A stretch of DNA of 64,000 bases, taken from contig JARZZO010000004.1 in NCBI GenBank assembly GCA_030544215.1, positions 48,845,980 through 48,909,979 of the forward strand, given 5' to 3'. The notes under the pieces were generated by a model. The model worked only from the letters and a program-made list of their open reading frames with translations. It had not been told where the DNA came from and did not search any database. Below, one piece after another: positions 1 to 11,974 of this stretch (positions within the stretch are counted from its first letter, which is position 1; the number at the start of each line of letters is the position of its first letter). The stretch comes from Zantedeschia hybrid cultivar. Lineage: Eukaryota > Streptophyta > Magnoliopsida > Alismatales > Araceae. The translations under genes and the position numbers were made by a program.

Positions 1-143
1 TGATTAACTTAAACATATCTGTTAAACCCGACACTTAAAAAGATTAATAAAAATTAATTAATGATTAAATATCAGACCATTCTGAGGCATTATTATATGA
101 TATGAAATTTACTCAAAATGATGTCAAAATTAGCGTGTCTACA
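1..143 (-). repeat. Start of 3' LTR of element A
   Basis: On the minus strand this begins TGTAGACACGC at 143 and continues past the window edge. It is base-for-base the same as 13139-13281, the outer end of the 5' LTR. Only U3 sequence is present here. Confidence 0.93.
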
Positions 144-231
144 GCTGCCTCACCTTGGCATCGTCTTTGCAAGGGAGTGAATGAAATGGAATGTACTGAA
201 AAGGTGATGCCAAGGTGTGATGAGACACGCT
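132..231. other. Inverted repeat spanning the 3' UTR/LTR junction of element A
   Basis: The arms share AGCGTGTCT and CACCTTGGCATC: left arm about 132-171, right arm about 204-231, with a short AT-rich loop. The LTR boundary at 143 lies within the left arm. The same structure is present in element B at 29632-29733, so it is a conserved property of the family. No classical purine tract is obvious at this junction. Confidence 0.6.
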
Positions 232-2526
232 CTTAACATCACATGACTGAAATTTTTTCTCGAAATTATCAACGAAGATAGCTCAAAGAGATCAATGGAA
301 TTAATCCTGTCTGGATGAAGTAGACAAGGAAATAAAATAAAGTCGATCAACCTCCTCGGAGTGGGAAGTACCCCAGGTCATAGACACTGCAGGTTTCATC
401 ATGGGGAGCGTTTGCCAGCCAATGTGGACGTGCTACAGCCATGATGGATCTTAAAAGAAAACAAGAATATCGGATAAAGAATCCAATCAAGGATAGAATT
501 CGAAGGATATCTTCAAGCGAACCTCAAAGATAATCAAGATACTCAATTCGGAATGGAATATTTCATATCATATTGAGATTATTTGATTAATGGTCTGAAA
601 CTTAATCAGTAATTAATTCTTATTTCAATGATTTCAAAGTCCTACATGATGCATGCTGGGCTAAAAGAAAAATATAAAGTCAAATAAAATATAAATTAAT
701 CAAGGATAATATTGTTAAATTGTCATTAATGAGTCAAGATACCAACTCTTGTAATTCAGTGCTAAGCCGAAGCTCGTTTATCCACGCACCGTTTCACAAA
801 AGTGGAACCATCGTCCCCACTAATTAACAATCCAACGGCCTATCCGTGCGATTAAAAATCCTCTAGAATTATCACTGTTTTTGTTGTAGGGGAACTCAAA
901 TTCCAGTTTCATCAAAACCACAAGGTCCTTGATACAATCTAATAAATATTTAATATATAATAATGCGAATGATTTACATAGAAGAGTACAAGGGTAGAAA
1001 TAACCGTCTTTTTAGCCACGGTCGGGACTTGAATTCCACAATGGGATTTTCTTGATATTTCCAGCTTTGCTCAGGCTTTCTTGAATTTTCAGCGATCGAA
1101 ATTATTAGTTCCAAACAAATATTCAATTAAAATCCACAGAATTTCGGATAAATCACAGAATTATTGAAACGCGTCGTGTAGTGTTGACGCCATTCAATAT
1201 TGAAACGCGGCGGTTCTCCTCGACGCCTTTTCCTCACAGAAACAGGTTCTTCTATTCGAATTCTCACTCTTTTCATGTCTTGTGTCCTGTATACAACTTG
1301 AACAAACAAGTTAAGCATCTGTTCAGGCTTAGCCCCTTGCCTGGTTAAATAACCGACTACTTGATCCTATCCTTGGTAGAAGGGTCAAGGGGCATAACCT
1401 TTATTAACAAAGGTAATGAGAATAATCAAACTTAAGCAAAATGCAACATACAAGCAGACAGATGCTCACTGAAAATAAAAGGAGTGAAATACATTAAATG
1501 CAACAAGCAGATGCTAATTGAAATATTTTTGTGGTTTTGAAATATTCATTTTTGTTTGGGTTTTGAAATATGTATTCTTTTTTTTAGAATTTTTTTGAAA
1601 TATGTACTTTTTTTTTTTTTTTTGAATTTTGACTATGCATATACATTTTTTTTTTTTTGAATTTTGGCATATGCAATTTTTTTGAATTTTGACATATGCA
1701 ATTTTTTTGAATTTTGACATATACATTTTTTTTGAATTTCTGACATATGCAATTTTTTTGACTAAAAGACCAGTATGGTACTTAGATCAAAAGATCATAT
1801 TCATTTATTAACTTAATTTCCAAATTGTTCTTTAACAACTTAACTTAAAACCCATCGTGTTTGAACTTGTGTTTCCATTCGTGATCCCATTTGATGATTT
1901 GACCCTTAGTCAATCTAAGCCATTCCTTAAGCTTGAAGTACACCTCTTTAGAAAGAAAAGAAGAACAGATTTAGAAAGCCCATGAGAAGGTTCCGGAGAC
2001 TTAAAAAGATGTCCCTTTCTAACCCTAATATCTGTTGGGGTTCGGTCATTTTCTTTCCGGGGTATTTATCGACCTTGCGTTCCCTTTTGTTTCATTTCAT
2101 GGTCTTGATGTAACGTTTGTAGTGTAATGGCCTTTTTGATTTGACATTTGGCTTTTTGCCTTGCTTTTGCTTTTCTATTCTTTTCTTTCTTTGCTTTGCT
2201 TTGGAACGGATCTCCCCCATTTTTTTTATGACGGCCTCCTACTAAGATGGCGGGTATTCTTGGTAGTCTATTTTAAGCCTCGTTCCGACATCATGGGCCG
2301 AGTTTAAAACAGAATTTTACTTTAAAATGAATGATTTGTACTTTATACTCTTAGTCAAGCTTTTGATATTCTTAAGGACTTGGCATCTCTTGTTATTCAC
2401 GAATCAAACGTGTCAGTGTGTGCAGTAATGGGTTTGAAGTTAAATTATTAAGACTAACAAAGAAATTTGAGTTTATAAATTTTCTGATTCCACTGGTCTT
2501 TGTACCATACTGATCGACTCTTTAAC
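144..2526 (-). other. Long 3' untranslated region of element A
   Basis: About 2.4 kb lies between the integrase stop and the 3' LTR. It aligns with 27464-29720 of element B. Positions 1560-1760 hold T-rich tandem units of roughly 27 bases built on TTTGAATTTTGACATATGCA. Two half-palindromes of the GCGTC/GACGC type lie at 1170-1227. No coding sequence of recognisable family is seen. Confidence 0.7.
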
Positions 2527-5500
2527 CTAAGGGTAGTATTTCTTAAGATGTAAACCATTCCAGGGATGATTTAGCTCTTCTCCTTCTGCATTAACCAAAC
2601 GATAAGCATTACCAGGATAAGCGTGCGATACAACATAAGGTCCTTCCCAGTTGGGTTGGAGCTTAGAACGCGGACCACCAGGTTTTACAAAAATTCTTTT
2701 AACAACCATTTCACCGACTTTGAACTTTCGTTCAATGACTTTCTTTTGATAAAAACGTGCTAATCTGTTTTGATAAACTTTTGCATGATTAGCAGCTGAC
2801 CATCTTTTCTCGTCTAAAAGTTCCAATTGAGCAAGGAGTGCTGAACGATGTTCATCAATGGAGAATTCCTTGTTCAATTGTACTCTTAATGACGGTATAA
2901 GGATCTCATATGGAACTACCGCCTCCATTCCAAATGTTAAGGAATAAGGAGTTTGCCCAGTAGGCGTGCGGATTGAAGTTCGGTAGGCCCATAGAGCCTC
3001 AACCAATTTCTCTGGCCAGTCTGCGAATTTATTAGATTTACACGTCTTTTTGATAATTTTTATCAAAGTCTTATTAGTTGCCTCTGCTTGGCCATTGCCT
3101 TGCGGATAATAAGGAGATGAATGATGCAATGCAATTTTGTACCTGTTGCAGAGGTCCTTCAATTCCTGTGACACGAACTGCGGTCCGTTGTCGGTGACGA
3201 TGGTACTTGGAATTCCGAATCTTGTGATGATGTTCTTCATGATGAATTTGCAGACGGTTGATGCTTTGATTTCCACGTATGCTTCAGCTTCTGCCCACTT
3301 GGTGAAGTATTCCGTTGCCGTGAGAATGAAAGATTTTTGCTTGATACCGGAATCTGGGTTACCAAGGGGTCCAATAATGTCGAAAGCCCACATGGAGAAA
3401 GGCCATGGGGAGGAAACAGGATGGAGTGAAGATGCAGGAGAATGAATTTTGTCGGCGTGAAGTTGACACTTAGCACACCTACGGACATATCCTACACAAT
3501 CTTCTTCCATGGTTGGCCAATAAAATCCTTGTCTAAGGATCTTCTTTGCTAGCATCTGTCCATTGACATGGCCACCACAAATTCCACTATGAGCTCCTTC
3601 CATAACCTTCCAAAGCTCATCTTCGTCTAAACATCTCAGAAGAACTCCATCAAAACCTCTTTTGTATAATGCTCCCCCAACTAGGGTGTATCGTCGAGAA
3701 ACTCTCCTGATAGCTCTTTTTTCCTCAGTTGTAGCTTCTTCAGGATACGATTGATCTTCACAATATTTTGCAATTTCATGATACCATGGCTTCTGTTCAT
3801 CATCCATCTCTTCTAACAGCTCCATCAACATGATTTCTCTTTTCTCCACGATACTTCCATCTTTGAATTTCTTCAGCAACTTCTCCTTAGTTCTAAGAAA
3901 TGAAGGATCTTTCACGGCAGGTGAAAGACGCCTATGAACTATGATTGATTCAGATTGCTTGCTGATAGGAAAATCAAGAGAAGATGCAAGTGAAGCTAGA
4001 GCGTCAGCTAAGATGTTTTGATTTCTAGGGACATGGACAAAGATCAATTTTGTGAAAAGCTTCGAGTAAGCAGAAGTAAGTTCTTGATATGACTTGAGCT
4101 TGGGATCAAGAGTTCGATACTTGGTCAGCACTTGGCGAAGAATTAATTGGCTATCACCCACAATCCTGAGTTTGGTTGCACCATGAAAATGAGCAGCCTC
4201 GAGGCCAGCAAGAAGTGCCTCGTATTCAGCTATGTTGTTGGTGACTGGAAAGTCAAGCTGAAAGGCTTGCGGAATGGTGACACCTTCATGTGATAACAGA
4301 ACGATTCCGATACCCTTTCCATGAGAATTCAGAGCTCCGTCAAAATGCAGAGTCCACATATCATCTCTGATTTGATTTACGGACATCAGTTCCTCATCCG
4401 GAAACTCTGATCGTACTGGATCAAATCGAGGAAGGGTATGATGAGCGAGATGTTCTGCTATGGCATAGCCCTTGATCGCTTTCTGTTGAATGTAAATGAT
4501 ATCGAATTGAGATAGAAAGCTTTGCCATCGCGCTAACCTATCAGTGAGAACAGATTTTTCCAGAAGGAACTTGATCGGATTCATCCTAGCGATGAGATGG
4601 ACTTCATGGGCCAGAAAATAATGCTTCAATTTCTGAACAACCCAAACCAATGCTGCACATGTTTTCTCCATCGCCGTGTATCTCTGTTCAGCGGGGTTGA
4701 GAAGTTTAGAGAGATAGTAGGCTGCCTTCTCTTTTCCTTCTTCATCCTCTTGTGCTAGGACAGTCCCTACTGCATCATCCAGGACAGAAATATAAAGTAT
4801 CAATGGCTTGCCTGGAGATGGTGGTCTCAAAACAGGAGGACTTGCCAAATAGTCCTTTAATCCATCAAATGCCTCCTGACACTTATCGTCCCAATTGAAT
4901 TTGACTCCTGGCTTGGTAAGCTCGTAAAACGGCTTACACCTTTGTGAGTGCTGGGAGATAAAGCGGCGAATAAATTGTAACCTCCCGATTAATCCTCTTA
5001 ACTCTTTCAAGTTTTTGGGAGGTGACATTTCTCTGATAGCCTTCGCCTTATTGGGATCGATCTCAATTCCCCGTTTGCTGACAATGAATCCAAGCAATTT
5101 CCCTGAAGATACCCCGAATACACATTTCTTGGGGTTCATCTTCAACTGATATTCTCTCGATCTCTCTAATACCCTTGCCAAAACTTTGGCATGCTCAGCC
5201 TTCGTTTTAGACTTAACCAATAAGTCATCCACATACACTTCCAAATCTATATGCATCATGTCATGAAATATTGCCATCATAGCCCTTTGATAAGTGGCTC
5301 CAGCGTTCTTCAATCCAAATGGCATGACGACATAACAATATGTTCCCCAAGGTGTAGTGAATGAAGTCTTCTCTTGATCCTCTTCTGCCAACTTAATCTG
5401 GTTGTATCCTGAAAATCCATCCATAAATGATAACGTCTGATAGCCAGCAGTGTTATCGATGAGTACATCAATATGAGGCAATGGAAAATCATCTTTAGGA

Positions 5501-6440
5501 CATGCCCGGTTCAGATCGCGGAAGTCAATGCAAATTCTGACCTTCCCGTCCTTTTTCATAACCGGGACTATGTTGGCCACCCATTGTGGATAAAGGACAA
5601 CTCTAATGAATTTGGCTTTGTGTAATTTGTCGACCTCTTCCTTCATCTTTAGAGCCATTTGTGGGTGGAATCGCCTTAATTTCTGCTTGACCGGATTAGC
5701 TCCTTCCTTTAATGTTAACCTGTGTTCAACTAAAGATGAGTCTAACCCCGGCATATCCTCATAACTCCAAGCGAAAGTGTCCTTATAATCCTTAAGCACT
5801 TGTATCATTGCCTTTTCATCCTCTGCAGAAAGATTTTTACTGACGAGGACAACCTTAGGTTCGTCTTCAGTCCCTAAGTTTATTTCTTTGGTGGGCTCTT
5901 CGACGGCAGCTGAAGGTTCATCAAATCTCTTCACTCCACTGGCATATGCCTCAGCTGCGTCCTCATCATCTTCCTCATCCTCAACAATGGGGTCCTTTTC
6001 ATGTACTAACTCATATACCCCGTACCCATCATTGACTGACTCATCATCTGTACAATCTTCTGGCATCTGAATTGGATCTTCTAAAAGCTGAGGGATTAAA
6101 GAGCAAAAGGAACATTTATCAGCCAAATCCTGGAGGTATCTTTCTGGAATTTGCCTACCCTTAGGCTTCCTAGACTTCCTAAACTGACTAACCTGCCTAA
6201 AACTGGACTCCCTAACTTCACTAAACTGCCTATCATAACCTAAGGAAGATGAAGCAGGATGAAAATCCTGGGATACAGGTGGAAATACAGGGGAATCCTC
6301 CCGTGGGGAGGGACAGAGTAGATCTAGGAGAGAATCTTGACCGACGGACCCGCGCGATGGGGTGTAATCGGACAAGTAAGATGTTTCCTCGATAATGATT
6401 TGGGAAGAATTTGTTGCCAAATTGGCGTTTTTTTTTGGAC
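2527..6440 (-). CDS. pol: Element A pol: RT, RNase H, second RNase H, integrase
   Basis: An open frame of about 1297 codons makes the replication enzymes that copy the RNA and insert the cDNA. Approximate residues: RT with YVDDLL near 395; retroviral-type RNase H after it (LDDAVG, ALVW); a second RNase H near 690 with FDGA, AEYEALL, GDS and NILADA; integrase zinc-binding HHCC from about 947; and a catalytic core with D near 1012 (WAFDIIG), D near 1075 (TDNGPQ) and E near 1113. The second RNase H matches the archaeal-type domain known from Tat elements. There is no proper ATG. In element B the same frame is fused to gag-pro, but A has nine A's near 6428-6436 where B has ten, which shifts the frame. 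So this is the 3' part of a disrupted gag-pro-pol, not an independent gene. Confidence 0.9.
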
Positions 6441-6944
6441 AATGAAAGAATTAAACATAAAGCAAGAATGAATACAAATGGAAGGAGAATCAGACGGAGG
6501 AAGCGGCACCAAGGCCAGAGGATTAGGGGGATCATATAGCAATATGTCCCAGATCAGATCATACATCCTCTCTAGGTCGAGAGGAGATTGTGGAATAAAG
6601 TCCCGAGGGGACAGAGTTATCATAACGGGCGGAGCCCGTGGAATATCGTCAATTATGACCCGCGACCAAGTCGGGGTCAAGAGTAGTGTACGAAAAAGAG
6701 TATGGAGCATAAGGACATGTGAAGGATATGTCTCCCTCCAGAGCAGATCTGTTGTATAACCAGCTTCATAGGGGTCATCTGGCTCCCCTTCATCAGTTTG
6801 TTCAGATAGCAGTATCCGCTTGTCAAAGATTGCGCCAGGGCTCTCAATTAGCTCGTCAATCTGCGGTGGCCACTTGGGTTCTGCAGGGTCCAGAAATAGT
6901 CTGTTCAGTGCTATATATAGGTCCCTCAGGTCGAACCATCTGTA
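6421..6944 (-). pseudogene. Protease/RT linker of element A, cut off by a stop and a frameshift
   Basis: This segment continues the gag-pro frame beyond the TAG at 6945-6947 but cannot be reached without reading through it. It encodes the spacer that in element B joins protease to RT in one frame. The stop replaces a Trp codon present in B (TGG to TAG). At the distal end the A-run around 6428-6436 is one base shorter than in B, moving translation out of the pol frame. Confidence 0.75.
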
Positions 6945-9900
6945 CTATTCGCATTCAGGGTCATGGAATTTCCTCCTCTTCATAGGCCGCAGAGCCTCCA
7001 AGGATTGGTACGTAAGTAGTTCGGAACAATGTCTGGCCAAGTACCTCCCATATATGTCATGGAAGTCAAAACATGAAGTAATGACCACCATGTTGTCGTG
7101 ACTAAGTATGGGCCCTTTCACAAAGTGTGTATATAGAGTCCATGTTAAGGGATCTCGGCCTTCTTTCAGTGGTGTGGACATTGTTTCCAAGATTTCTTGA
7201 CCATCTTCTTGCTGAACCCTGTCTTGCTTTAGCTTCATTGGCCTATAGCCCAGACCGCTTCCAGGTACTGCCCGATGATCTTTAACAGGAGTAGTCCTGC
7301 CTTGCAATTGTGTGCCCAGACCTTTCCCAGGCTTGTAGCCGTTTTTCATCATAATTCTCCATCCCGGGGTACTCATGCACTTCCCCCTTTTGATAGCATT
7401 TAATGGGTATGGAGAAATGGTAGCGGCTTTCAAAGGATCAGCCACTGGACGGTAGACCTGTAATACCGACAGAAAAGGTTGTCGGCCAGGTAAAACAGCA
7501 GATTTAATATTCAATGTATGAGCAGCAGCAAGGATCGGTATGCTCGTTACTTTAATAATTCGTCCTTTATAAGGGAATTTGAGGCATTGGTGATTCGTAG
7601 AAGGAATCGCCTCAAGAGTTTTAATATAAGGACGTCCCAGAATGGCATTTATGGAAGGGTCGATTTCTAGAATATGAAATTCGACCTCTGCATGACTTAC
7701 TGGACCTAACTCCACCTTTAAATAAACCATTCCCAGAGGGGAACGGGTAGAATTGTCATATGCCGTAACTGAGATGGGGCTAGGCAGCCATTTCTCCTTG
7801 GGCACACCGCATAGCTCCAGGGTCTTCGGCGGTAAAACATTAATTGAAGCCCCTGTATCAACCAGGCATGCATCCACGGCCTTCTTGCAGATATTGACCG
7901 TGATGCTCAGAGCCATGCTTCTGGCGGCTGGCGGTGCTAGTTCCGATGTGTGGAATGTAATTGAGGGCTGATCCCCCTGAGGAACTAGTAGTGCTGCAAT
8001 CTTCTCTACCGGCACGTCTTCATTAACCATCACCTTCTGTAGGTATTCCATTAAAGCTTCTTGGTGAATCTTGGACCTTTTAATCAATTCCAGTACAGTG
8101 ATCCGTGCCGGTGTTCTGTCCAGATGTTTCAACAAGTCATATTGAGTGCCTGGTGCACTCTCTTCATTATGGGCTTCCTCAGTCGGCTGTGATGGGCCGT
8201 CTCTGACTGTGGACTGAGGAAAGACCTTGTTGAAAATCCTTCCACTCCGGAGCGCATGTTCCTCGACCGTGGAGGATCCGGGTGACACCTTGAGTACCGC
8301 AGAGTCGGGTGGCGTAAGCGGTGCGGAGGGTTGATGCGTAGGTGGTGGCGTTGGGTTAGGTGGTGATGGCGTAGGGTTAAGTGGTGATGGCGCGGTGCGG
8401 ATTAAAGGCCTAGATGGTTGGATGGTAGATGGGTAAGTGGTTGGCGAAGTGGGGAATGGTACGCGTAGTAACGGTTTGGATGGTTGGGGCATATCTGGGT
8501 AGGTGGTAGTGGTAGCGGGTGAAGTAGGAAATGGTACGCGTAATAGTGGCCTTGATGGTAAAAGGGGTGCGTTATTGGTTTGCGGAGGGGTATATGATGG
8601 AGGCGTAGGAATGCGGGGCGTAATGGGTCTAAGGAAGGTGGGTAGTGGTAGTGGGTTATTGGATGCGGGCGAGTGATATGTGGGTGTGGGTAGAGGGGTG
8701 ATGGTGACGGGTTGTGGTCTGGGTATGTGGATGGTGCGGCGTGGTAGTCGTTCTGCGGTACTTTGAACGTAACCCGTTGAGTAGAGAGAGGAAGAGTCCT
8801 CTATCCTCCATTGTTGCCCACGACCAGCCTCAGACTGGCTGTTCGTTAGAATGGGAGCAACCTGGTTCTGGTTCTGGTGCTCCGGGAGTGGATTCTGCAC
8901 TATGCCCATGTTGGGTGGTACTGCTGCTTGTGCCGGTGGTCTTGCTTGCTGCTGCTGTTGCTGCTGTTGCGGTCTTCTCGCCTTCAGGGCTGTTATGTAT
9001 TTCTTCATTTCCTCCCAGTCTATGCCGCCCTGCTCGTTGAGATCATGAATATAATCTCTGAATTGGAAGCAGGTGTCAATGGTATGCCCAGGTTGCCTAT
9101 GGAAGTAGCAATACCTGGACGTATCGGCATTTTGCGGCCAGACGGCCTTTTCCCTTGGCAAAACTAAGGCGTTAGCTGCCATTAAAGCACTGAAGATATC
9201 GGCCAAGGATTCTGGGAGAGCCGGGTATTCTGCCCTCTTCGGGCCTGGAGGTCTCCTCTGCTGGTTGTAGTCACCAGGAGGAGGGACATTGTGGTACGCC
9301 GGCGGTACGCGCGGCTGGTACTGTGGCTGTTGCTGGTGCTGATACTGCTGTTGCCGTTGCGGCTGTTGCTGTAGCTGTTGCTGGTTCTGATTCTGATTCG
9401 GCTGCTGGGGCCGCTGATACTGTTGTTGGTACTGGGGGTTCTGCTGCTGTCTGTACCCTTGCTGCTGTGGCCTCTGGTACTGCTGCTGACTCCTCACGAA
9501 CTGGGGCGAGTTATTGTTCATGGTACTCACTTGCTCATGAGAGAGCGTGCCCTCGGTAGTCGGACCTGTGCTGGAAGAGTTCGGCACTGCAGGCTTCCGA
9601 GGCGGAGGCCTGCTAGGTCTATGAGGATCAAAGACGCTAGAGAATGTAGCGTCCTTGAAAGCATTCTGGCAGTACCGTGCTCTTTCATAGAGCTCTGCCA
9701 TATTAGTCAAATTGTTCAAGGAGAGGACGAGCTTGAACTGGGGGGTGGCATTAGAAATTAACATTTTCACTTGTTCAGATTCGGACAAGTGATCCTTCAC
9801 CTTTTCAGCCAGACCCCGCCACCTGTCAGCAAAACTGACAAACTCCTCATCAGGTTTCATCTTTTCTGCAATAAGGTCCGTGATAGACAAGGAGGGTGCA

Positions 9901-10892
9901 ACTCTGTCCTGGTATCGTTGAATGAATTTGCGTGAAACGATACCGTAATCTTCTACTTCTGAGGGTTCCAGGGAAAAGAACCACTCGAGGGCTGGTCCCT
10001 CTAGAGATCTCCTGAACAAGAAGGCCAATGACCTCTTATCATTCTGCCAGAAAGAGGATTCATACATGAACTCCTTCAGATGTGTGAAGGGGTTACCAGT
10101 ACCGTTGTACTTTCGGTACACTGGCATCTCAGAGGGTGGCAGATGGAATACTGGCAGACTCGGTAGACTGATCTCTGGCACAGCTTTGACCCCCATCATT
10201 TTCTGGAGGTTATTAAATTGCTCATCCATACGCTCCATTTTGGCCAACAACGTTTGTGTGGTCAGATCTGCTTGAGGAGGAGGAGGAGGAGGTACTTGGT
10301 AGGCCTGCTGCCTAGAGTACGTTGGGCAGGGTGGACAATAGAGGGGAGGTCCGGCAGCGCTTCCGCCATGCCCGAGGGCATTTTGATAAGTAGGCGTTTG
10401 CGGTCTAGCCGGTTGCCTAGATGATGAAAGCTGCGGCCCAACTGGCCGAGAAGTAATATGAAGACCCTCCACGGCCTGATGGATATAAGGAGGAGGAAAA
10501 GAAGGTTGCTGAGGAACAGCAGGGGGAGCCACAGGGTTCGGCTCGGCAGGCTGCATAGGTGCCTTCCCCTTCAAAATAGATTGGATCGCCTCGAACTGCT
10601 GCGGGTCCAGTCGGGAGGCAAGAACTCCCAGAGCATTGATGAGATCCGTAGGATCAGAGGATGAGGGATCATTCTGATTCATGTCCCCCTCAAGATCAGG
10701 ATTAGGGATCGCATATTCATGCGGAAGAGGATCAGGATATTGATCACGTGGAGGCAAAAGAGGTGTCCGAACATTCCCATCTAGACGATACGGAATGGGG
10801 ATAGAACTACGGGAGGCATCAGCATCTCTCCCACTCTCATAGTTGTACTCAGAATCCCGAGGGGCATTAGCATCTCCCTCGTAATTAACCAT
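6945..10892 (-). CDS. gag-pro: Element A gag-pro polyprotein (Gag, CCHC-like knuckle, protease, G-patch)
   Basis: Start chosen at the ATG at 10892 (MVNYEG), in a good context (GCCATGG); upstream the frame meets a stop after MLL in this copy. Approximate residues: acidic Pro-rich N-terminus; retrotransposon Gag domain about 255-420 (from PVYRKYNGTGNP); a long Gln/Pro-rich stretch; a Tat-type knuckle near 600 (YCYFH then GHTIDTC); a second Pro-rich linker; aspartic protease with LVDTGAS near 1008; and a G-patch-like stretch near 1175 (GYKPGKGLG). Gag forms the particle and the protease cleaves the polyprotein. The frame ends at a premature TAG where B has Trp. The frame is otherwise open throughout. 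Confidence 0.88.
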   Translation of the reverse strand: MVNYEGDANAPRDSEYNYESGRDADASRSSIPIPYRLDGNVRTPLLPPRDQYPDPLPHEYAIPNPDLEGDMNQNDPSSSDPTDLINALGVLASRLDPQQFEAIQSILKGKAPMQPAEPNPVAPPAVPQQPSFPPPYIHQAVEGLHITSRPVGPQLSSSRQPARPQTPTYQNALGHGGSAAGPPLYCPPCPTYSRQQAYQVPPPPPPQADLTTQTLLAKMERMDEQFNNLQKMMGVKAVPEISLPSLPVFHLPPSEMPVYRKYNGTGNPFTHLKEFMYESSFWQNDKRSLAFLFRRSLEGPALEWFFSLEPSEVEDYGIVSRKFIQRYQDRVAPSLSITDLIAEKMKPDEEFVSFADRWRGLAEKVKDHLSESEQVKMLISNATPQFKLVLSLNNLTNMAELYERARYCQNAFKDATFSSVFDPHRPSRPPPRKPAVPNSSSTGPTTEGTLSHEQVSTMNNNSPQFVRSQQQYQRPQQQGYRQQQNPQYQQQYQRPQQPNQNQNQQQLQQQPQRQQQYQHQQQPQYQPRVPPAYHNVPPPGDYNQQRRPPGPKRAEYPALPESLADIFSALMAANALVLPREKAVWPQNADTSRYCYFHRQPGHTIDTCFQFRDYIHDLNEQGGIDWEEMKKYITALKARRPQQQQQQQQARPPAQAAVPPNMGIVQNPLPEHQNQNQVAPILTNSQSEAGRGQQWRIEDSSSLYSTGYVQSTAERLPRRTIHIPRPQPVTITPLPTPTYHSPASNNPLPLPTFLRPITPRIPTPPSYTPPQTNNAPLLPSRPLLRVPFPTSPATTTTYPDMPQPSKPLLRVPFPTSPTTYPSTIQPSRPLIRTAPSPLNPTPSPPNPTPPPTHQPSAPLTPPDSAVLKVSPGSSTVEEHALRSGRIFNKVFPQSTVRDGPSQPTEEAHNEESAPGTQYDLLKHLDRTPARITVLELIKRSKIHQEALMEYLQKVMVNEDVPVEKIAALLVPQGDQPSITFHTSELAPPAARSMALSITVNICKKAVDACLVDTGASINVLPPKTLELCGVPKEKWLPSPISVTAYDNSTRSPLGMVYLKVELGPVSHAEVEFHILEIDPSINAILGRPYIKTLEAIPSTNHQCLKFPYKGRIIKVTSIPILAAAHTLNIKSAVLPGRQPFLSVLQVYRPVADPLKAATISPYPLNAIKRGKCMSTPGWRIMMKNGYKPGKGLGTQLQGRTTPVKDHRAVPGSGLGYRPMKLKQDRVQQEDGQEILETMSTPLKEGRDPLTWTLYTHFVKGPILSHDNMVVITSCFDFHDIYGRYLARHCSELLTYQSLEALRPMKRRKFHDPECE

Positions 10893-11974
10893 GGCGTCTG
10901 GAGCCACACTCAAGTCCCTACCTGATCATAGCAACATGATGTTAGATTCTTTTTCAAAGATTTAATCAAACAAGTTGTACAGAGATTAATCAAACAAGTG
11001 GATGCTTAACGTGATTTTAGGATTCCTTGTTGAGTTATTTGGATTGGATTAAACCACAATTTTGCTCAGGGAAAGGATCCTAGTTTCAGTTCAATTTCCA
11101 CCGTTATTCTCTAAGGCTTTCTCTCACAACGCTTTCAGAATCTAACCGGGACTTCAATTGGTACAACCAGCCCGATGATCAAGGAGGAATACCTTGATTT
11201 TGGGGACTTATGGAGGTCTCAACGTCAACTTCTCTAGTCTGATCAAGGGACCAACCCAATCAGAGAGAGTCGCTGAAGTCGAGTAATGTGTTCCTAAGAA
11301 GAGGAGGGTGTTAACCTCAATGCGTATGTCCTGTGGCCTGGATGGCCTCTAATGCTTAGTAAGTAATGGGTAGCTAGCACTCAAAACACAAAAATCTGGA
11401 AACTGGAAAAAATTAAGAAACTGTCTGAATCGCGTCGATGGTAGTCGACGCTATTCAAAACAGAACTTAATTTTTCGCAGAAGCAGATGCAGACAGCAGA
11501 GAAACTGTGAAGCCTGAAAGGCGTCTAGAGGTGTTGACGCGGTTTTGAAACGCGTCAGCGATCCTGGACGCTTTTCAGTTCGCAGGAACAATTTTCCAGG
11601 AGGATTTTCTGGGTTGAATCCTCCTTAAACAAGATGAAAAGCAGTAAACAATCGACTCATGCGAATTTTTTTTAGTTCCAGATTTTAAACAGGGTGATTT
11701 ACTAACTAAACAACTAGAAAACAATCAATCACACATCATTTTTATCACAAAAACAGCCCTTTTTTTTGAATTAATCAAGGGGAGGGCAAGATCTTGCCAC
11801 TGGGGTGTGCACGTGGTGCACGAGGGAAATTAATTAAACTAAACACTCACCAATTGGTGAGGACGTGTCCAGAGACACAAATGGTGCACCGTGGGTGCCC
11901 GATATGATGATAGCAAGAACAAAAAGAAACTAAAAGATGGCGAGACCAAGTCCCACCGTGATCGCCAAAAAAGC
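10893..11974 (-). other. 5' leader of element A
   Basis: About 1.1 kb lies between the 5' LTR and the gag start. It contains three copies of the GCGTC/GACGC half-palindrome (11431-11451, 11521-11541, 11551-11571). The gag-proximal half aligns with 18546-19100 of element B. No additional upstream reading frame of the kind described for some Ogre elements is present. Confidence 0.65.
11948..11967 (-). promoter_or_regulatory. Primer binding site of element A, probably tRNA-Arg
   Basis: Seven bases inside the 5' LTR the minus strand reads TGGCGATCACGGTGGGACTT. The leading TGG pairs with a tRNA CCA end. From memory it resembles plant tRNA-Arg 3' ends, the primer reported for Ogre elements. The tRNA identity is not verified here. 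Confidence 0.6.

Noticed and set aside
2527..6420. Plant pararetrovirus origin for the RT/integrase frame
   Set aside because: LTRs, integrase and a second RNase H place it with Ty3/gypsy Tat elements.
9323..9761. Plus-strand frames rich in Val, Ala and Leu (and their mirror at 20231-20711)
   Set aside because: They are reverse readings of the Gln/Pro-rich part of Gag in elements A and B.
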